Positions 6,439-9,196 of a stretch of 9,196 nt of DNA are shown here, piece after piece. The position numbers and the translations under genes are program-made. Location: NCBI GenBank assembly GCA_026996935.1, contig JALWJW010000435.1, positions 1 to 9,196 of the forward strand. The letters run 5' to 3'. The stretch is from Hyphomicrobiales bacterium. GTDB taxonomy: Bacteria > Pseudomonadota > Alphaproteobacteria > Rhizobiales > Aestuariivirgaceae. A model generated the notes under the pieces. The model was not told the DNA's origin. It worked only from the letters and a program-made list of their open reading frames with translations, and did not search any database. Position 1 is the stretch's first letter. The number at the start of each line of letters is the position of its first letter.

Positions 6439-7437
6439 TTATTTGGCTATCAAGTGAGCTGGTACTTCAAGGCCAATTTCCTTGTAGTAACGTGCTGCAC
6501 CCGGGTGTAGAGGCACTGGCAATCCTGCCATTGCTTTTTTTGCTGACATCGCTTTTGTTGCCGGATGAATAGCTGAAAGGAAGCCAAGATTTTCATACAT
6601 TGTTTTGGTCAGTAAATAGACATGCTCTTCATTAACGCTGGCATTAACGGCCAGGAAGTTTGGTTGAGCAATTGTTGAAATGTCTTTGGCCTGACCTGGG
6701 TAAGTGCCTGCAGCAATGGTGTAAGGCACCCAAAGCTTGCGTCCACCGTCCATTGCTTTTGCCTGTTCAGGTGTCACATTGAGAATAGTGAATTTACCTT
6801 CATTTGCAGCCATTAGCTTTGTAATCGCGCCAGTGGGTGGGCCTGATGGCATGCCGGCACCAATTGCCTGACCATTGGCCAACGCATCAGCAGACGGGCC
6901 GTACCCGGCATATATGAGTTTGTAATCTTTGAAAATGTCGATGCCCAGACCAGATAATAAAACCGTGTTGGAGCCAATTGTGCCAGAGTTTTGTTTGCCC
7001 ATTGCCATTGGGCTGCCAACCAGCGCTTTAAGGTCACCCACTGTGCCAGATTTTACTTTGTTGTTTGCAAGCACAAATTGCTCAACATTTTGCCAAAGCA
7101 TTGTCACTGAGCGAAGGTTTTTTTGAGGGGCTGATACCGGGCCGGTACCTGTTGCCGCATAAGAACCAAACAGACCTTGAAGAATGGCAAAGTCAGCCGT
7201 TCCAGAACCAAGAGCTTGTACGTTGGCACCAGAGCCGGCCGAATTGACGGCTGTCAGGCTGAATTTTTTCTTCGGCAGAAGTTTGATTTTTGTAAGGGTT
7301 GAAATTGCGGTGCCAACAGGGTGGTAGGTGCCACCAGTTGATGCGGTGTTCAAGACATAGTCTTTTGATTGGGCCAGCGCAGAACTTGCCGAAAGTGCAA
7401 GTATGATGCCTGCTGCCAGAGCTGTAAACTTCTTCAT
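6439..7437 (-). CDS. TAXI-family TRAP transporter solute-binding protein
   Basis: A 332-residue periplasmic receptor. The signal peptide is clear: MKKF, a hydrophobic stretch (6-19), and a likely cut after ALA at residue 22. The mature protein begins with the TAXI signature region TASTGGTYHPVGTAIS (31-46), followed by GSGANVQALGSGTADFAILQ (68-87) and the central NSGTIGSNTVLLSGLGID region (145-162), as in the TAXI (TRAP-associated extracytoplasmic immunogenic) family. Characterised relatives bind small acids such as glutamate or 2-oxoglutarate, but the ligand here is unknown. It is the first gene of the transporter pair and passes substrate to the fused permease downstream. A perfect AGGAGG lies 9 nt before the ATG, which suggests strong translation as expected for an abundant receptor. 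Confidence 0.95.
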   Translation of the reverse strand: MKKFTALAAGIILALSASSALAQSKDYVLNTASTGGTYHPVGTAISTLTKIKLLPKKKFSLTAVNSAGSGANVQALGSGTADFAILQGLFGSYAATGTGPVSAPQKNLRSVTMLWQNVEQFVLANNKVKSGTVGDLKALVGSPMAMGKQNSGTIGSNTVLLSGLGIDIFKDYKLIYAGYGPSADALANGQAIGAGMPSGPPTGAITKLMAANEGKFTILNVTPEQAKAMDGGRKLWVPYTIAAGTYPGQAKDISTIAQPNFLAVNASVNEEHVYLLTKTMYENLGFLSAIHPATKAMSAKKAMAGLPVPLHPGAARYYKEIGLEVPAHLIAK

Positions 7438-7446
7438 TAAAATTTT

Positions 7447-7452
7447 CCTCCT
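7447..7452 (-). promoter_or_regulatory. Strong ribosome binding site of the TAXI receptor
   Basis: A full AGGAGG on the minus strand, 9 nt from the ATG at 7437. It is the best Shine-Dalgarno sequence in the window and contrasts with the weak one of the permease downstream. Confidence 0.85.
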
Positions 7453-7492
7453 AGGTTAGTTAGTGAATTAATTTTCACCTTGCGCAGTTATA

Positions 7493-7512
7493 TGGTTATT
7501 TTATAGTAACCA
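7493..7512. promoter_or_regulatory. Candidate operator palindrome upstream of the TAXI gene
   Basis: TGGTTA (7493-7498) and TAACCA (7507-7512) form a perfect 6-bp inverted repeat around an 8-bp AT spacer, 56-75 nt before the receptor start. On the minus strand the spacer reads as a possible -10 (TATAAAAT, 7497-7504 region). A dimeric regulator could bind here; the adjacent response regulator is the obvious candidate. No -24/-12 sigma-54 element (GG-N10-GC) was seen between 7438 and 7589. Confidence 0.4.
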
Positions 7513-7553
7513 GAACCCTACCTGCTATGAAGGAAAACGCAATAGCTGTTATT

Positions 7554-7580
7554 AAAGCTCTGCGGATTTCCGCAGGCTTT
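7554..7580 (-). terminator. Hairpin downstream of the response regulator, possible terminator
   Basis: CTGCGG (7560-7565) and CCGCAG (7570-7575) pair around ATTT, extended by AAAGC/GCTTT with one bulged T. It starts 10 nt after the regulator's stop on the minus strand. The stem is strong but the following T-run is short (GCTTTAATAA), so termination may be partial, allowing some read-through into the transporter genes. Confidence 0.5.
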
Positions 7581-7589
7581 GCGTCAATG

Positions 7590-8930
7590 TCAGGTTTTCA
7601 AAACTTCGTCTTTGTTCAAGCCAAGTTTGACGATCTTTTCATTCAATGTTCGACGACCGATTCCAAGAGCTTCAGCAACCGCATCCATTTTACCATGATG
7701 TGTTGTCAGGGCTTTTGCGATGAGTTGACGCTCAAAGGCTGCGACAGCGCCTCGAAGGTTTTCGGGTACATCATTATCATCGCCATCTCTTTGCAGAGCT
7801 GCTGCAGCAGACCCGCCACCGCGGCGTGCCGCAAGGATACGCCGCTCGCTGACATTACGCAATTCGCGCACATTGCCTGGCCAATCATGTGCCATCAAGG
7901 CGGCAAGGTCATCTGAGGTGATTTCGGGGGGTGATATTTCATAAGTGGCAGCGAACAGATTTAGGAAGCTGGTATATAGCAACGGAATATCTTCGCGCCG
8001 TTCACGCAAGGCGGGAAGTGAAAGAACAATTGTGTTAAGCCGAAAATACAAATCTTGCCGAAACACACCAGTAGCAAGGTTGTTTTCAAGACCGTCATTG
8101 CCTGCCGACACAATTCGGAAATCCGATTGGTGTACCTCAGCCGATCCAACCGGGTTAAATTGTTTGGTTTCGATAATCCGAAGCAATTTGGCTTGAACTT
8201 CAACTGGCATGATCTCAAGCTCATCGAGAAAAAGCGTCCCGCCATCGGCCTTATCCAGCAGGCCTTTTTGTCCATCGCTGGTGCCCAGTAATGTCTCTTC
8301 AAATCGGGTAACAGGTATAGCGGCGCAATTGACCGCAACAAAAGGTTCTGCTGATCGTGGACCCAAATCGTGCAGGGCGCGGGCAACCAGTTCTTTTCCT
8401 GTACCTGTTTCGCCCAGAAGCATAACATTTGCAACACTGCCACTAAGGTCAAGAATCTCGTGCCGAAGGTTCTTGATTTTTTCGGTATTGCCCAGCAATA
8501 CCCGATCTAATCCAGAAAGGTCTGACAATCGGGCTTTTAAGCGTTCGGTGTTTAAGGAAAGGCGGTTGAGCTGTGCTGCATTACCCAAAAGTTTCAACAT
8601 CCGTCTTGGATCAAAGGGTTTTTCGAGAAAACTGTACGCCCCATCCTGTATTGCATTTACGGCCATCGGGATATCTCCGTGAGCTGACATTAATACAATT
8701 GGTATGGAGGTTTTGTCCTTCAAGATATCCAGCAATTCGATGCCGGTCATACCGGGCATTCGCACATCACACAAAATGACGTCAATGGGTTGAGTATCGA
8801 GTATATGGAGAACACGACTGGCGCCGGACAAAGTTTGAACTTCAAACCCGCCGCTTTTTAACAAATGGGCAAGTGAATCGCGCATTTCGTGATCGTCATC
8901 GATAACCAATACTCTAAATTTCTCAACCAT
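7590..8930 (-). CDS. DctD/NtrC-type response regulator lacking the GAFTGA motif
   Basis: A 446-residue regulator with three domains. Receiver (about 5-118): acidic pocket DDD 11-13, phospho-acceptor Asp55 in LCDVRMPG, Ser82 and Lys104 (EKPF). AAA+ domain (about 145-365): Walker A GETGTGKE (173-180), Walker B GGTLFLDE (230-237), RQDLYFR with the likely arginine fingers (291-297) and sensor II PGNVRELRN (351-359). Fis-type HTH (about 405-438): GKMDAVAEALGIGRRTLNEK. It is closest in style to DctD (DELEIMP after Walker B). The stretch where family members have FGHE-GAFTGA reads LGTSDGQKGLLDKADGG, so the sigma-54-contacting loop is missing and shortened. It probably does not activate sigma-54 promoters and may work as a repressor or through sigma-70, as RcNtrC does. 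Its start lies 2 nt after the kinase stop, so translation is probably coupled. It is likely to control the adjacent TAXI-TRAP genes. Confidence 0.93.
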   Translation of the reverse strand: MVEKFRVLVIDDDHEMRDSLAHLLKSGGFEVQTLSGASRVLHILDTQPIDVILCDVRMPGMTGIELLDILKDKTSIPIVLMSAHGDIPMAVNAIQDGAYSFLEKPFDPRRMLKLLGNAAQLNRLSLNTERLKARLSDLSGLDRVLLGNTEKIKNLRHEILDLSGSVANVMLLGETGTGKELVARALHDLGPRSAEPFVAVNCAAIPVTRFEETLLGTSDGQKGLLDKADGGTLFLDELEIMPVEVQAKLLRIIETKQFNPVGSAEVHQSDFRIVSAGNDGLENNLATGVFRQDLYFRLNTIVLSLPALRERREDIPLLYTSFLNLFAATYEISPPEITSDDLAALMAHDWPGNVRELRNVSERRILAARRGGGSAAAALQRDGDDNDVPENLRGAVAAFERQLIAKALTTHHGKMDAVAEALGIGRRTLNEKIVKLGLNKDEVLKT

Positions 8931-8932
8931 GA

Positions 8933-9196
8933 TTACACACTGCTGTTTGATAATGGGAGGAAAACGCTGAACCGTGCTCCTTTGTTTTCAAGATTTTGGG
9001 CAATTAACTCGCCATCATGTTCTTTAATGATTGCTGCTGATATAGACAACCCAAGCCCCATGCCATCACCTGATGCGCGCGTGGTGTGGAAAGGCTCTTG
9101 CAATTGTTCCAGTTTACGGTCTCCAAACCCCGTGCCGGTATCTTGCACACTGATAAGTGCCCGTTTTTTTTCCTCTTTTATGACAATCGATAAAAC
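8933..9196 (-). CDS. Sensor histidine kinase, C-terminal end only
   Basis: The last 87 residues of a histidine kinase; the window edge at 9196 removes the rest. The frame is open to the edge, so the apparent starts inside are not real. The ATP-binding HATPase_c motifs are present: G1 box DTGTGF, F box EPFHTTR, G2 box GMGLGLSI, and the closing GARFSVFLPL. The N box, the phosphorylated histidine and the sensor domain lie outside. It is followed at 2 nt by the response regulator, so the pair is a two-component system of DctB/DctD style that probably senses the substrate of the TAXI-TRAP transporter. Confidence 0.93.
   Translation of the reverse strand, partial: VLSIVIKEEKKRALISVQDTGTGFGDRKLEQLQEPFHTTRASGDGMGLGLSISAAIIKEHDGELIAQNLENKGARFSVFLPLSNSSV

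Noticed and set aside
7438..7589. Sigma-54 -24/-12 promoter for the transporter
   Set aside because: No GG-N10-GC pair with the flanking consensus was found on the minus strand.
7961..8452. 163-codon frame on the minus strand in another phase of the response regulator gene
   Set aside because: It overlaps the well-supported AAA+ coding sequence and shows no domain of its own.

Overview
The window looks like chromosomal DNA from an alphaproteobacterium, most likely a Hyphomicrobiales (Rhizobiales) member of moderate GC. The best evidence is a 91-residue SciP/DUF1153 protein, which is an alphaproteobacterial cell-cycle regulator. An MnmA close to the rhizobial form, a Rhodobacter-type PmtA-like methyltransferase and an intergenic palindrome of the kind common in Rhizobiales genomes agree with this. 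The family assignments come from reading the translated sequences; no database was searched.

Layout. Positions 1-498 hold no convincing gene but are rich in structure: a 30-bp inverted repeat (11-40 with 98-127), then a roughly 295-nt module (169-463) bounded by another long inverted repeat and packed with about nine short hairpins. Minus-strand genes follow: a five-repeat TPR protein (499-1089), and sciP (1293-1568) with its own terminator, a rhizobial-type palindrome just downstream and a near-consensus CtrA box upstream. Divergent from sciP on the plus strand are mnmA (tRNA 2-thiouridylase), a pmtA-like phospholipid N-methyltransferase and an elongator tRNA-Met(CAT).

The right half (4138-9196, all minus strand) is one functional unit, transcribed right to left: a sensor histidine kinase (only its C-terminal ATPase end is in the window), a DctD/NtrC-type response regulator, a TAXI-family periplasmic solute receptor, and a fused TRAP permease. 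A terminator-like hairpin with a T6 tract lies between receptor and permease and probably sets an excess of receptor over permease. A 20-bp palindrome lies in front of the receptor gene.

The most notable points are: (1) the response regulator keeps its receiver, Walker and HTH motifs but lacks the GAFTGA loop that contacts sigma-54, and no -24/-12 promoter is visible before the transporter; (2) the multi-hairpin module at 169-463; (3) the CtrA-box/start-site arrangement of sciP; (4) a rhizobial palindrome whose outer arms appear to have changed in a compensating way. No CRISPR array, integrase, complete insertion sequence or defence system was found.
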